DNA of 64,000 nt from Pyxidicoccus xibeiensis (GCF_024198175.1 NZ_JAJVKV010000011.1:1-64000), one strand, 5' to 3'; shown: positions 30,721 through 40,036, counted from the first letter of the stretch. Numbers and translations: made by a program. Notes: generated by a model from the letters alone, not told the origin.

Positions 30721-31959
30721 ATGGAGGAGCAATCCACCCTGGATGCTCCCGGCATCGCGAGCGAGCCTCAGGGCCCGCGCCTCGAGGTCGGAGCGCCGGG
30801 TCACAAGGAGACCGCCGCACGGGCCCGCCGGAAGCGGGCGATGTTCTACGCGCGCCAGCGCTCCATCCTCGTCAGCGAGGTGAGGGACCTCGCGGGCTTC
30901 GACGCGCTGGCGCCGGAGTGGAACGGGCTGGTGGCGAGCACGGACGACCAGGTCTTCTACCGGCACGAGTTCCTGCGCTGCTGGCTGCGGCACTTCGCGC
31001 CCGAGGGGCGGCTGCGCATCCTGACGGGACGTGACGTCGACGGCCGGCTGGTGGCGGCCCTGGCGCTGCGCGCGACGCGGGGGCGGCAGTACGGGATGCC
31101 GGTGCGCCAGCTGCTGTCGCTGACGAACAAGCACTCGTGCCGCTTCGACCTGCTGGCGGAGGACCCGCGCCGCGCGGGGAAGGCCTTCCTGACGCACTTG
31201 CTGAAGGACCCGAGCTGGGACGTGCTGCGGCTGGCGGACGTGCCCGACGGCGGCTCCGCGTGGACCCTGCTGGCGGTGGCGCAGAAGCTGGGGCTGCCCT
31301 GTGGGACGTGGGAGAGCGCTCGCTCACCGTACCTGGCACTGCCGGAGACGGTGGAGGCGTGGCAGGAAGAGCGGGGACGGAACGCGAAGCCCCTGAGGAG
31401 GCGTCGGCGCCGGCTGGAGGAGCGCGGGAAGGTGACGCTGGAGCGGGTGACGGGGGGAGAGCGGCTGGCGGAGCGGCTGGAGGAGGGCTTCGCGCTGGAG
31501 CGCAGCGGCTGGAAGGCGCAGCGCGGGACGGCGATTGCGCAAAGCGAGCGGCGGCTGGCCTTCTACTCGGACCTGGCGCGCGTGGCGGCGAAGGCCGGGT
31601 GGCTGGGGCTGTACTCGCTGCGGCTGGACAGGCAGGCCATCGCGTTCCAGTACGGGCTGGAGTACGGCGGCCGGTACCTGGCACTGAAGCCGGGCTACGA
31701 CGAGGCGTTCGCCGAGGTGAGCCCGGGGCAGCTGCTGACGGAGGGGCTCATCCAGGACTGCATCGGCCGGGGGCTGACGGAGCTGGACCTGCTGGGGGAT
31801 GACGCGCCCTTCAAGCGGGAGTGGACAGATGCGGTGCGACCGCACCACTGGCTGTTCATCTACCGTGACACGCTGAGGGGCCGGGCAATGTACCGGGCAA
31901 AATTCCGCTGGGCCCCCGTGGCCCGGCGCATGGTGGGCAAATGGGTCCGACGGCGCTGA
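30721..31959 (+). CDS. CelD/FemAB-type GNAT acyltransferase
   Basis: 412 residues. A GGAGGAG site lies 10 bases before ATG 30721. The N-terminal ~45 residues are a flexible basic stretch. The core has the BcsL/CelD/FemAB double-GNAT layout: AEWNGLVASTDDQVFYRHEF, ALALRATRGRQYGMPVRQL, then ERSGWKAQRGTAI and IAFQYGLEYGGRYLALKPGY, ending ELDLLGDDAPFKREW. Such enzymes transfer acyl or aminoacyl groups to polymers or peptides. It begins 37 bases after the ligase gene and probably modifies the operon's product. No signal peptide is seen, so it acts in the cytoplasm. Confidence 0.8.
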   Translation: MEEQSTLDAPGIASEPQGPRLEVGAPGHKETAARARRKRAMFYARQRSILVSEVRDLAGFDALAPEWNGLVASTDDQVFYRHEFLRCWLRHFAPEGRLRILTGRDVDGRLVAALALRATRGRQYGMPVRQLLSLTNKHSCRFDLLAEDPRRAGKAFLTHLLKDPSWDVLRLADVPDGGSAWTLLAVAQKLGLPCGTWESARSPYLALPETVEAWQEERGRNAKPLRRRRRRLEERGKVTLERVTGGERLAERLEEGFALERSGWKAQRGTAIAQSERRLAFYSDLARVAAKAGWLGLYSLRLDRQAIAFQYGLEYGGRYLALKPGYDEAFAEVSPGQLLTEGLIQDCIGRGLTELDLLGDDAPFKREWTDAVRPHHWLFIYRDTLRGRAMYRAKFRWAPVARRMVGKWVRRR

Positions 31960-32381
31960 CGTTCTACTGGGCCGCGAAGCGGCTGAAGACGTGGCGGGTG
32001 CCGCTGCTGCCGGAGCTGGTGGCGGCGGTGGGTACGCGCATGCACCAGTGCCACGTGGACCAGGACGCGCGCCTCCACGCGAGCGTGGAGCTGGGCTACG
32101 GCGGGCTGGGCGTGGTGGTGGCGCCCGGCGTGGAGGTGGGAGAGGGCAGCTTCCTGTCGCAGAACGTGACGGTGGAGCCGAAGCCCGGAGTGGCCGGGGC
32201 CCCGCGCATCGGCCGCAACGTCTACGTCGCCTCGGGCGCGAAGATTGTGGGCCCCGTGACGGTGGGGGATGGGGCGGTGATTGGAGCGAACGCGGTGGTG
32301 ACGTCGGACGTCGCTCCCGGGGCTGTGGTGGCGGGGATTCCCATGCGCGAGCTCAAGCGCAAGGTGTCGGGAGGGCGGTGA
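31941..32381 (+). CDS. hexapeptide-repeat acetyltransferase (serine-acetyltransferase-like)
   Basis: 146 residues. It overlaps the previous gene by 19 bases. A left-handed beta-helix is evident from hexad pattern: LGYGGLGVVVAPGVEVGEGS, then VGPVTVGDGAVIGANAVVTSDV and PGAVVAGIP at the end, typical of CysE-related transferases. The usual N-terminal helical CysE domain is short. It likely acetylates a sugar or amino-acid group on the same product as its neighbours, rather than making O-acetylserine. Last gene of the operon; a convergent gene begins 15 bases later. Confidence 0.85.
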   Translation: MGPTALTFYWAAKRLKTWRVPLLPELVAAVGTRMHQCHVDQDARLHASVELGYGGLGVVVAPGVEVGEGSFLSQNVTVEPKPGVAGAPRIGRNVYVASGAKIVGPVTVGDGAVIGANAVVTSDVAPGAVVAGIPMRELKRKVSGGR

Positions 32382-32396
32382 ACTCGAATCGAGGTC

Positions 32397-33002
32397 TCAC
32401 CAGGCGCCGCAATTCGGAGTGGGGGCGGCCAGGAGGTCGTCGATGAGTCCCTGCGTTTCCCGCAACTTCAGCAGGTCGGGGTCGGTCTTGAGCGCGTGGG
32501 GGTCCTGCAGCCCCGCATGCCAGGCCTGCCGCACGAGGGCCGCGGCCTCGGCAACGTCATCTTGCTGGAGCCGCACCACCGCCAGGTTGTAGAGCGCACC
32601 GGAGAGCAGGGGCGCGCGTCTGAGCACGTCCCGAAGCTGCTTCTCCGCCTCCGCGAATCTCCCCTCCTGGATGCGAAGCGAGGCCCTCGCGCTGTCGATC
32701 AGCTCGCGGTCGGCCCCTGCCGTCGCCGCACGGTCGAGCGTCCGTTCCGCATCCTGGAGCCGTGCAGCGGCACTCTGCGCAAGGCCCAGCCCCAGGAGCC
32801 GCTCTGCTTCATCCAGGGGATCGCGCTCTGGCCCGAGGGCCTCGATGACCGCGACAGCCTCCGCCCCTCGACCGAGCTGAATGAGCAGACGCGCCTTCAG
32901 CATCTTCCCCGCTCGTGATGCCTGCTCACCCGCTGGCGCTTCCGCGATGGGGACACATGCCCCGAAGACTGCCGCAAGTACAACGACGCGCACGACCTGC
33001 AT
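32397..33002 (-). CDS. small TPR lipoprotein
   Basis: 201 residues. The signal sequence is MQVVRVVVLAAVFGAC, with Cys at 16 as the likely lipid site. Three to four TPR-like units follow: ARLLIQLGRGAEAVAVIEAL, AQSAAARLQDAERTLDRAA, RIQEGRFAEAEKQLRDVLRR and ALYNLAVVRLQQDDVAEAAA. It is probably an envelope scaffold for protein contacts; partner unknown. Base composition is somewhat less GC-biased than the operon it faces. It lies downstream of the gene at 33075-33707 on the same strand, 72 bases apart. Confidence 0.75.
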   Translation of the reverse strand: MQVVRVVVLAAVFGACVPIAEAPAGEQASRAGKMLKARLLIQLGRGAEAVAVIEALGPERDPLDEAERLLGLGLAQSAAARLQDAERTLDRAATAGADRELIDSARASLRIQEGRFAEAEKQLRDVLRRAPLLSGALYNLAVVRLQQDDVAEAAALVRQAWHAGLQDPHALKTDPDLLKLRETQGLIDDLLAAPTPNCGAW

Positions 33003-33074
33003 GCTCGGGCTCCTCGGCTGTCTGCATCTCCCGTCGAGAGATACTTTGAAGAAGCCCTCGTGTTCATGTGCGTT

Positions 33075-33707
33075 CTAGCGCTTCTTTGCCGGAACCTGCT
33101 CCCACTCGTCCGCGCGAACCTGGAACTCCTCTTCCACCCACTGCTTCGCGAAGCGCAGGGAGGTGGCGTTGGCTCCGTTGTCATGGAGCACGTCCATGTC
33201 CACCCGACGCTTCGCATGGTGGAAGCGCAGGAAGTACAGCGGCTCGGGCGCGTACTGGACGACCTCGATGACCCGTGGCACCTCCAGGCGTCCGCCGAAG
33301 CCGATGACCGCGTGTCTCCCCGTGGCCTGGTGATGCTTCTTCATTCGCACCCGCGCACGCACCGTGGGGCGCAGCTCGCGGAACTCGTCGAGCAGCGCGA
33401 AGAACGTCTGGGCAGCGTCCGCCTCGCTCCGGCTGTTGCTCGTCACCGCGGCGGCCCAGCCGCACGACAGGGACCAACCTCGCCGCAAGCGCAGCCACGC
33501 GCCGAAGTGGCGGCTGTCCAGCGCGAAGCCTTCATCCACCGAGTGGACCCACAGGGCCGTCGAGTAGCCATCAACCAGCATCTGCAGGTCGCGCAACGTC
33601 GCGAAGTACATGCTCGGGCGGCGCCGCACCTCATCAAGCCACTCGAACAGGGTCGACACCTCTCCCCCCTCGCGCGTCCGGCCGCCTGTGGTCCTGGCCC
33701 GTCCCAT
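33075..33707 (-). CDS. protein of unknown function
   Basis: 210 residues from the ATG at 33705-33707, which has a strong AGGAGG five bases upstream. An N-terminal TLFEWLDEVRRRPSMYFA followed by LQMLVDGYSTAL resembles the opening of small immunity-type or ankyrin-like uncharacterised proteins, where a RP.MY...L..L..GY pattern is common. I cannot name the family with confidence. The middle is basic and aromatic, and a VQYAPEPLYFLRFHHAK stretch is strand-like. No signal peptide or membrane segment. No toxin partner is visible next to it. Confidence 0.65.
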   Translation of the reverse strand: MGRARTTGGRTREGGEVSTLFEWLDEVRRRPSMYFATLRDLQMLVDGYSTALWVHSVDEGFALDSRHFGAWLRLRRGWSLSCGWAAAVTSNSRSEADAAQTFFALLDEFRELRPTVRARVRMKKHHQATGRHAVIGFGGRLEVPRVIEVVQYAPEPLYFLRFHHAKRRVDMDVLHDNGANATSLRFAKQWVEEEFQVRADEWEQVPAKKR

Positions 33708-33712
33708 GGCTC

Positions 33713-33718
33713 CCTCCT
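33713..33718 (-). promoter_or_regulatory. ribosome binding site fixing an ATG start
   Basis: AGGAGG on the minus strand ends five bases before the ATG at 33707. It supports this start over longer in-frame alternatives of the gene at 33075-33707. Confidence 0.75.
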
Positions 33719-33917
33719 GGTGCCTCTCACCCGACCGGGACTCCATACCCCACCGTCCCACACCTGACACCGCCCCGCCCGGCCCCCCCACGGCCGGCCG
33801 TCCCGGGCCGCCCCCTCCCCCGGCGTGCCGCCAGGCAAGGTCAGCCCGGGGCGCCGTGGGCCGTCCTCCTACCCCATGCACCCTCCAAGAACTCCTGCGC
33901 GGCCTGCTCTTGTGGCA

Positions 33918-33923
33918 TATACC
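33918..33923 (+). promoter_or_regulatory. -10-like hexamer placed for leaderless alaS transcription
   Basis: TATACC, an AT-rich spot in GC-rich DNA, ends six bases before ATG 33930. The expected transcript start is about the A of the ATG. No Shine-Dalgarno sequence is visible. The -35 region is poor. Confidence 0.35.
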
Positions 33924-33929
33924 CACACC

Positions 33930-36623
33930 ATGCCTTCCGTCCTCACCGCCTCCCAGATTCGCGAGGCGTTCCTCAAGTTCTTCGAGGAGCGTGGTCACCG
34001 CCGTATCGCCTCCTCCTCGCTGGTGCCCGCCAACGACCCGACGTTGCTGTTCACCAACGCCGGCATGGTCCAGTTCAAGGACGTCTTCACCGGCCGCGAG
34101 AAGCGCGACTACTCCCGCGCGACCACCTCGCAGAAGTGCGTGCGCGCGGGCGGCAAGCACAACGACCTCGACAACGTGGGCTACACCGCGCGCCACCACA
34201 CGTTCTTCGAGATGCTCGGCAACTTCTCCTTCGGCGACTACTTCAAGCCCGAGGCCATTGCCTACGGCTGGGAGTTCGTCACCAAGACGCTCGGCCTGGA
34301 CGTCTCGCGCCTCGCCGTCACCGTGTTCAACGGCGAGGGCGGCATCCCCTGGGACGAAGAGGCGTTCGAGCTGTGGGCGAAGCAGGGCGTGCCCCGTGAG
34401 CGCATCTACAAGCTCGGCCTGAAGGACAACTTCTGGGCCATGGGCGACACCGGCCCGTGCGGCCCCTGCTCCGAAATCCACTACTTCCAGGGCGCCGACA
34501 TCCCCTGTGTCGAGGAGGCCGAGGGCAAGCCGTGCCAGGGCGTCGCGTGCGACTGTGACCGCTGGCTCGAAATCTGGAACCTCGTGTTCATGCAGTTCGA
34601 GCGCAAGGAGAAGGACGCGCCGCTGATTCCGCTGCCCAAGCCGTCCATCGACACGGGCGCGGGCCTGGAGCGCATCGCCTCCGTCGTCCAGGGCAAGCGC
34701 TCCAACTACGAGACGGACCTCTTCCAGAACATCCTCGCCACCGTCAGCGAGCTGTGCGGCAAGCCCTACTCGCAGGAGGGCGGCGCGTCCATGCGCGTCG
34801 TCGCCGACCACAGCCGCGCGGCGGCCTTCCTCATCTCGGACGGCGTGCAGCCCGACAACGCGGGCCGCGGCTACGTCCTGCGCCGCATCATGCGCCGCGC
34901 CATCCGCCACGGCACCCTGCTGGGCCTGGACGACCTGTTCTTCTTCAAGGTCGTCGACCGCGTCATCGACCTGATGGGCGACGCCTTCCCCGAGCTGCGC
35001 GAGAGCCGCACCTTCGTGCTCGAGGTCTGCCGCCACGAGGAGACGGGCTTCCGCCGGACGCTCAACCGCGGCATGAAGCTCATCGACGAGGAGCTGGCGA
35101 AGCTGCAGAAGTCCGGCAGCAAGGAGCTGTCCGGCGAGGTCCTCTTCCTCCTTCACGGCACCTACGGCTTCCCGTGGGACTTGACGCAGATCATCGCCCG
35201 CGAGCGCGGCTACGGCGTCGACCTGAAGCGCTTCTGGGAAATCATGGAGAACGGCCCGGGCCAGGACGGCACGGGCGGCGGCGGGCAGACGGCGATTGCC
35301 GACGTCTACATGAAGCTGGTGGAGCGGCTCGGGACCACCGAGTTCCTCGGCTACGAGGGCGAGGGCCACGAGGGCGAGGGCAGCATCCGCGCCATCGTGA
35401 AGGAAGGCGTGGAAGTCACCCAGGCGTCCCAGGGCGACACGGTGGAGCTCATCCTGGACCGCACGCCCTTCTACGGCGAGTCCGGCGGCCAGGTGGGTGA
35501 CACCGGGCGCATCGTCGGCAATGGCGGCAAGTCGGTGGCGCAGGTGAAGGACGCGCAGCGGCCGGTGTCGGGCCTGGTGGCGCACACGGTGGAAATCACC
35601 GAGGGCAGCTTCAAGGTCGGCGACATGGTGCAGGCGGGCGTCAACGTCGAGCGCCGCAAGTCCATCCGCGCCAACCACTCCGCGACGCACCTGCTGCACA
35701 AGGCGCTCAAGCTGGTGCTGGGCGAGCACGTGAAGCAGGCGGGCTCCGTCGTGGCGCCGGACTACCTGCGCTTCGACTTCTCGAACTTCTCCCCGGCCAC
35801 GCCCGAGCAGCTCGAGCAGGTGGAGGACCTGGTCAACGGCTGGATTCGCGACAACGCGTCGGCGGAGACGCGCGTCATGAAGCTGGACGAGGCGAAGAAG
35901 TCCGGCGCGGTGGCGATGTTCGGCGAGAAGTACGGCGAGACGGTGCGCGTCGTCACGGTGCACCCGGAGTCCACCGAGCTGTGCGGCGGCACCCACGTGC
36001 GGCGCAGCGGCGACATCGGCCTGTTCAAGATTGCCAGCGAGTCGGGCGTCGCGTCCGGCGTGCGCCGCATCGTCGCGCTCACCGGCATCGGCGCGCTGCA
36101 GCACGTGCGCGAGCAGGAGCACGAGCTGCGCCGCGCGGCCGAGCTGCTGAAGACGAACCCGAAGGAGCTGGCGAAGCGCGTCGAGGCCACCCAGAAGCGC
36201 GTGAAGGAGCTGGAGCGCAAGGTGGAGGAGGTCGCGGTCAAGGCCCAGACGGCCAGCAGCAAGGACCTGATGGACCAGGCGCGCGATGTGAATGGCATGA
36301 AGGTGCTGGCCACGCGGGTGGACTCGGGCGACGACAACGTGCTGCGCGGCATGGCGGACCAGCTCAGGGACCGCATCCGCTCGGGCGTGGTGGCCATCGG
36401 CGGCGAGAAGGACGGCCGGGCCATCATCCTGGTGGCGGCGACCAAGGACGCGGTGGCCAAGGGCATCAACGCGGGCGCGCTGGTGCGGGAGATGGCCAAG
36501 GAAGTCGGCGGCAAGGGCGGTGGCAAGGCGGACATGGCGCAGGCCGGTGGCCCTGACGCCGCGAAGCTGCCCGCCGCGCTCGACAAGCTGTACGAGCTGG
36601 TGAAGGGAGTGGGCGCCGCGTGA
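33930..36623 (+). CDS. alaS: alanine--tRNA ligase
   Basis: 897 residues, the normal length. The class II core starts MPSVLTASQIREAFLKFFEE, followed by SSSLVPANDPTLLFTNAGM and AGGKHNDLDNVG with HHTFFEMLGNFSFGDYF. The middle tRNA-recognition region, the editing domain with NHSATHLLH and CGGTHV zinc ligands, and a C-terminal DHHA1-type domain ending in GGGKADMAQAG are all present. It charges tRNA-Ala and clears Ser/Gly mischarging. The start is the conserved MPS; longer frames upstream lack homology. The stop overlaps the GTG of the next gene. Confidence 0.98.
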   Translation: MPSVLTASQIREAFLKFFEERGHRRIASSSLVPANDPTLLFTNAGMVQFKDVFTGREKRDYSRATTSQKCVRAGGKHNDLDNVGYTARHHTFFEMLGNFSFGDYFKPEAIAYGWEFVTKTLGLDVSRLAVTVFNGEGGIPWDEEAFELWAKQGVPRERIYKLGLKDNFWAMGDTGPCGPCSEIHYFQGADIPCVEEAEGKPCQGVACDCDRWLEIWNLVFMQFERKEKDAPLIPLPKPSIDTGAGLERIASVVQGKRSNYETDLFQNILATVSELCGKPYSQEGGASMRVVADHSRAAAFLISDGVQPDNAGRGYVLRRIMRRAIRHGTLLGLDDLFFFKVVDRVIDLMGDAFPELRESRTFVLEVCRHEETGFRRTLNRGMKLIDEELAKLQKSGSKELSGEVLFLLHGTYGFPWDLTQIIARERGYGVDLKRFWEIMENGPGQDGTGGGGQTAIADVYMKLVERLGTTEFLGYEGEGHEGEGSIRAIVKEGVEVTQASQGDTVELILDRTPFYGESGGQVGDTGRIVGNGGKSVAQVKDAQRPVSGLVAHTVEITEGSFKVGDMVQAGVNVERRKSIRANHSATHLLHKALKLVLGEHVKQAGSVVAPDYLRFDFSNFSPATPEQLEQVEDLVNGWIRDNASAETRVMKLDEAKKSGAVAMFGEKYGETVRVVTVHPESTELCGGTHVRRSGDIGLFKIASESGVASGVRRIVALTGIGALQHVREQEHELRRAAELLKTNPKELAKRVEATQKRVKELERKVEEVAVKAQTASSKDLMDQARDVNGMKVLATRVDSGDDNVLRGMADQLRDRIRSGVVAIGGEKDGRAIILVAATKDAVAKGINAGALVREMAKEVGGKGGGKADMAQAGGPDAAKLPAALDKLYELVKGVGAA

Positions 36624-37282
36624 GTCCCCGGTCCTCTCCTTCCTTGGCGTCGGTGGCGGTCCTCTCGGCGGCCCTCCTGTGGGGGGGCTGCACGAAGGAG
36701 GAGTCCGCGCCCGCGGCCCTGGGAGGGGGAGACGACCGCACGCTGCGGAAGCTCCGTGAAGAGGTGGACCGGGTGAACCAGGGAGGCCGTCCCACCCAGG
36801 GCCCCGAGTCCACGCGCGGCGACCCGAACGCGAACCTCGCGGGCCTGGCCGCCGGGCTGGGCGAGTCCGCCGAGCGGAAGCTGTCGCTGCCCGAGTCCAA
36901 CAGCACCGTGCACGTGGACACCGTGGCGGTGAAGCTCACCGGGCTGGACTCGTCCCACTCCGTGAAGGGCTCCGGGAAGGTGAGCCTGACGACGGAGGAG
37001 CTGTTCCTCCGCGTGCAGCTGGTGGCGCAGAACGTGGGCGCCGCGCCGCTGCCGCTGGACCTGGATGGGGCGAAGGTGGTGGGCGCGGCGGGCCAGGAGT
37101 ACCCGGTGGCCCGGGACGCGCAGGTCGTGGCGGGCACGCGGCCTCTGCGGCGCACCTGGGCGCCGGAGGAGCGCAGTGACGTGGTCCTCCTGTTCGAGCT
37201 CCCCCCGGCCGCCCTGCGGGAAGACGGCCTGCACCTGGTCCTGCAGGGGTCCGGGGGAGATGTGCGGATTCCCCTTCGATGA
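36620..37282 (+). CDS. lipoprotein with DUF4352-like domain
   Basis: 220 residues from GTG 36620, overlapping the alaS stop (GTGA), so probably translated by coupling. The signal ends ALLWGGC. A short acidic linker leads to a beta-sandwich: VHVDTVAVKLTGL, ELFLRVQLVAQNVGAAPLPL, GQEYPVA and SDVVLLFELP, an order close to the DUF4352/immunoglobulin-like lipoprotein fold. It probably lies in the periplasm. Its link to alaS is positional only. Its own stop overlaps the next start (ATGA). Confidence 0.75.
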   Translation: MSPRSSPSLASVAVLSAALLWGGCTKEESAPAALGGGDDRTLRKLREEVDRVNQGGRPTQGPESTRGDPNANLAGLAAGLGESAERKLSLPESNSTVHVDTVAVKLTGLDSSHSVKGSGKVSLTTEELFLRVQLVAQNVGAAPLPLDLDGAKVVGAAGQEYPVARDAQVVAGTRPLRRTWAPEERSDVVLLFELPPAALREDGLHLVLQGSGGDVRIPLR

Positions 37283-39903
37283 GCGGAACCGCGTCAAAGC
37301 TCCTCCCCCTGCGCATCCGCCTTCCGTACACGACGGAGGACGAGTTCATCGACAAGTACGGCTCGAACGTGGCGCGCGGCGGCGTGTTCGTGGCCACGCG
37401 CGCGCTGAAGCCCGAGGGCACGGGGCTGGCGTTCGAGTTCGTGCTGTCGGACGGCACGCGGCTGCTGCGCGGTGAAGGCGTGGTGGTGAAGGCGCAGGTG
37501 GACGCGGGCGGCGGTCGCGCCGGCATGACGGTGCGCTTCGTGAAGCTGGACGCCGCGAGCAAGGCGCTCGTCGACCGCGTCGTGGCCCGGCGCAGCGGCG
37601 CGGTGGAGCCTCCGCCAGCGGTGGCGCCCGTGAAGACGCCCGCCACCGCACGCCGCGTGACGACGCCGGCCGCTCGCGCTCCGGAGCCGGCGGAGGAGCG
37701 TGGCTCGCCCCCTGCCGACGTCGTCCCGAGCGAGCCCACGGCTCCTGAAGCAGCGGGCCTTGCCCAGCCTTCCGAGACCGAGCCCACGCCCTCCGAGCTC
37801 GAGGGCATGGCCGAAGCGCCAGCAGCGAGCGGGACTGCCGCCGAGCCGTCCGAGCTCGCGGCGGGTACCGCCGACGCATCCGGGCCGTTCACGACCGTGC
37901 CCGCGCCTTCCGAAGCGGAGCCAGCGGTGACTGGCACTGCCGAGGAGCCGGCGGAGGACGAGGACTTCGACATCACCGCGAGCCTCACGGAGGAGGACGA
38001 GCAACAGTCGCATCAGCCCGCCTCGCGGGAGGCGCCTGGCGAAAAGCGTCCGGAGACAGCGGTCGCACCTGCCGGTGCCGAGCCGGCGACTGCCACGACG
38101 CGCGAAACCGCCCCGGTCCCGCCCCAGCCCGGGCCCACCCCGAGCGCCACGGCCACGGCGCAGGCCGAGCCCACCCCGGCACCTCAACCCGTTCCGCCGG
38201 AGCCCACGCCGAGCGCCACCGAGCCCGAGGGCCCGTCCTCCGCCGCGCAGGACGCGGAGGCCGTGCGCAACCGCCGCCGCGCGTTGCTCGACGTCCCCGT
38301 CAACACGGCCCTGCCCTCGCCCGCGATTCCCGAGGTGGTGCTGGGCATCGACCTGGGCACCTCGCATGCGCGCGTCGCCGTCTTCCACGAGGGCACCGCG
38401 CGGCTCGTCCCCCTCCCCGGCACGGACGGCACGGAGCTGCCCGCCCTCCTCGCCGTGGACTTCAGCGGCGAGCTGCTCGTCGGTCCCGCCGCGCAGGTGG
38501 AGGCCGACCGCGCCCCGCGCCGCGCCGCCTCGGGCCTCAAGCGGCTGCTCGGCCTGCGCGCCCGCTCGCCCCGCATCCGCGCCCTCTCCTCGCAGCTTCC
38601 CTTCCCCGTGGTCGCGGACCCGGGCGGAGACGCCGCCGTGGAGCTCGGCGGCCGCGTCATCGCGCCCACGCTCTTCACCGCGCTGCTGCTGCGCGAGCTG
38701 AAGCACGCCGCCGCCACCTTCGTCGGCCGCAAGGCCACCCGCGCCGTCATCTGCGCCCCCACGCACTTCACCGACCGCCAGCGCGCCGCCCTGCGCGAGG
38801 CCGCCACCCTCGCCGGCCTCGACGCGCAGCGCATCCTCACCGCCCCGGCGGCCGTGGCGCTCGCCTACGGCCATGGCCGCGGGCTGGCCAGGAAGCGCGT
38901 GCTCGTGGTGGACCTGGGCGGCGGCGGGCTCGAGGTCTGCGTGGTGCAGGTGACGGGCGAGGACCTGGAGGTCATCACCACCGGCGGCGACGCGACGGTG
39001 GGCGGCATGGACTTCGACGCCCGCATCGCCGAGGCGCTCGCCAGCGACCTCGCCGACCAGGGCGTGCCCCGGCCGGAGAGCCCGCTGGACTGGGCCCCCC
39101 TGCGCACCGCCGCCGAGTCCGCGAAGGTGGCCCTCTCCGAGCGCGAGCAGGCGGAGGTCTCCCTGTCCTCGGGCACCGTGCCGCCCCTCACCCGCGAGCG
39201 CGTGGAAGCGCTCACCGCGGACCTCGCCCAGCGCGTCACCACGGTCGTCCGCGAGGTGCTGGAGTCCAACGCCCTCTCCCCGCAGGGCCTGGACGCGGTG
39301 CTGCTCGTGGGCGGCCAGGGCCGCACGCCGCTGGTGCGCCGCCGGCTCGAGGAGAGCCTGGGTGTGCCCGTGCGCGACGACGTGGACGCGAAGGGCGCGG
39401 TGGCACTCGGCGCCGCGCTGCTCGGTCAGGCCCTGCTGCTGGCCGAGGCCGGCAAGCCCGCGGCCTCCGTCTCCGAGGTGCTCTCCGCCCCCATCGGCGT
39501 CGCCGAGCGCGGCGGCACGCTGCGCCGCGTGCTGGAGCGGGACACGCGCCTGCCCACCAGCAAGACGCTGGTGCTGCCCGTCGCCGCCCCCGGCCCGGTG
39601 GAGCTCGCCCTCTTCCAGGGCCCCTCGGCGGTGGCGGCGGAGAACGAGTACCTCGGCCGCATCCACCTCCCGGTGGAGCGCGCGGGCGAGGTGGAGCTGC
39701 ACTTCGCCCTCACCGCGGACGCAGCCCTGTCGCTGGAGGCCACGCTGCCCGGCGGCCGGCGCAAGCCGGTGTCCCTGGGCAACGAGGCCCTGGACGACGC
39801 GGCCCGCGACGCGCTCATCGGCCGCTCCCCGCTGGAGGGCGAGCCCGAGGCGCGTCCTGGCGGCCTGCTGTCCGGCCTGAAGAAGCTCTTCGGCCGCCGC
39901 TGA
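37279..39903 (+). CDS. PilZ-like domain fused to Hsp70/DnaK-like ATPase
   Basis: 874 residues. Residues ~8-105 (PYTTEDEFIDKYGSNVARGG, GMTVRFVKLDA) match the PilZ-like domain typical of myxobacteria (TIGR02266 type). A ~240-residue Pro/Ala/Glu-rich linker follows. From ~354 comes an Hsp70 ATPase core: IDLGTSHARVAVF (357-369), a phosphate-2 motif VVDLGGGGLEV with Gly for the usual Thr, LLVGGQGRTPLVRR, then a shortened substrate-binding beta part. The C-terminal lid is missing or very short. It is thus an atypical chaperone, perhaps tied to c-di-GMP or motility through the first domain. The classic c-di-GMP-binding Arg motif of PilZ is not obvious. It starts in an ATGA overlap. Confidence 0.85.
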   Translation: MSGTASKLLPLRIRLPYTTEDEFIDKYGSNVARGGVFVATRALKPEGTGLAFEFVLSDGTRLLRGEGVVVKAQVDAGGGRAGMTVRFVKLDAASKALVDRVVARRSGAVEPPPAVAPVKTPATARRVTTPAARAPEPAEERGSPPADVVPSEPTAPEAAGLAQPSETEPTPSELEGMAEAPAASGTAAEPSELAAGTADASGPFTTVPAPSEAEPAVTGTAEEPAEDEDFDITASLTEEDEQQSHQPASREAPGEKRPETAVAPAGAEPATATTRETAPVPPQPGPTPSATATAQAEPTPAPQPVPPEPTPSATEPEGPSSAAQDAEAVRNRRRALLDVPVNTALPSPAIPEVVLGIDLGTSHARVAVFHEGTARLVPLPGTDGTELPALLAVDFSGELLVGPAAQVEADRAPRRAASGLKRLLGLRARSPRIRALSSQLPFPVVADPGGDAAVELGGRVIAPTLFTALLLRELKHAAATFVGRKATRAVICAPTHFTDRQRAALREAATLAGLDAQRILTAPAAVALAYGHGRGLARKRVLVVDLGGGGLEVCVVQVTGEDLEVITTGGDATVGGMDFDARIAEALASDLADQGVPRPESPLDWAPLRTAAESAKVALSEREQAEVSLSSGTVPPLTRERVEALTADLAQRVTTVVREVLESNALSPQGLDAVLLVGGQGRTPLVRRRLEESLGVPVRDDVDAKGAVALGAALLGQALLLAEAGKPAASVSEVLSAPIGVAERGGTLRRVLERDTRLPTSKTLVLPVAAPGPVELALFQGPSAVAAENEYLGRIHLPVERAGEVELHFALTADAALSLEATLPGGRRKPVSLGNEALDDAARDALIGRSPLEGEPEARPGGLLSGLKKLFGRR

Positions 39904-40036
39904 GCGCCCGTCCGGCCGCTCCCCCCACGGCACCGTCAGCCCGCCCCGCCTGCGACCATCCAGGCTGTCGCCTTCCCTACGGTGTCTCTGTGTAGCCATG
40001 GCACCGGATGCCCACCTTTCCGGTGACCGACACTTT

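Noticed and set aside
32397..33707. Toxin-immunity cassette next to the polymer operon
   Set aside because: The protein at 33075-33707 has a vaguely immunity-like opening, but no toxin gene is nearby, and the neighbour is a TPR lipoprotein.
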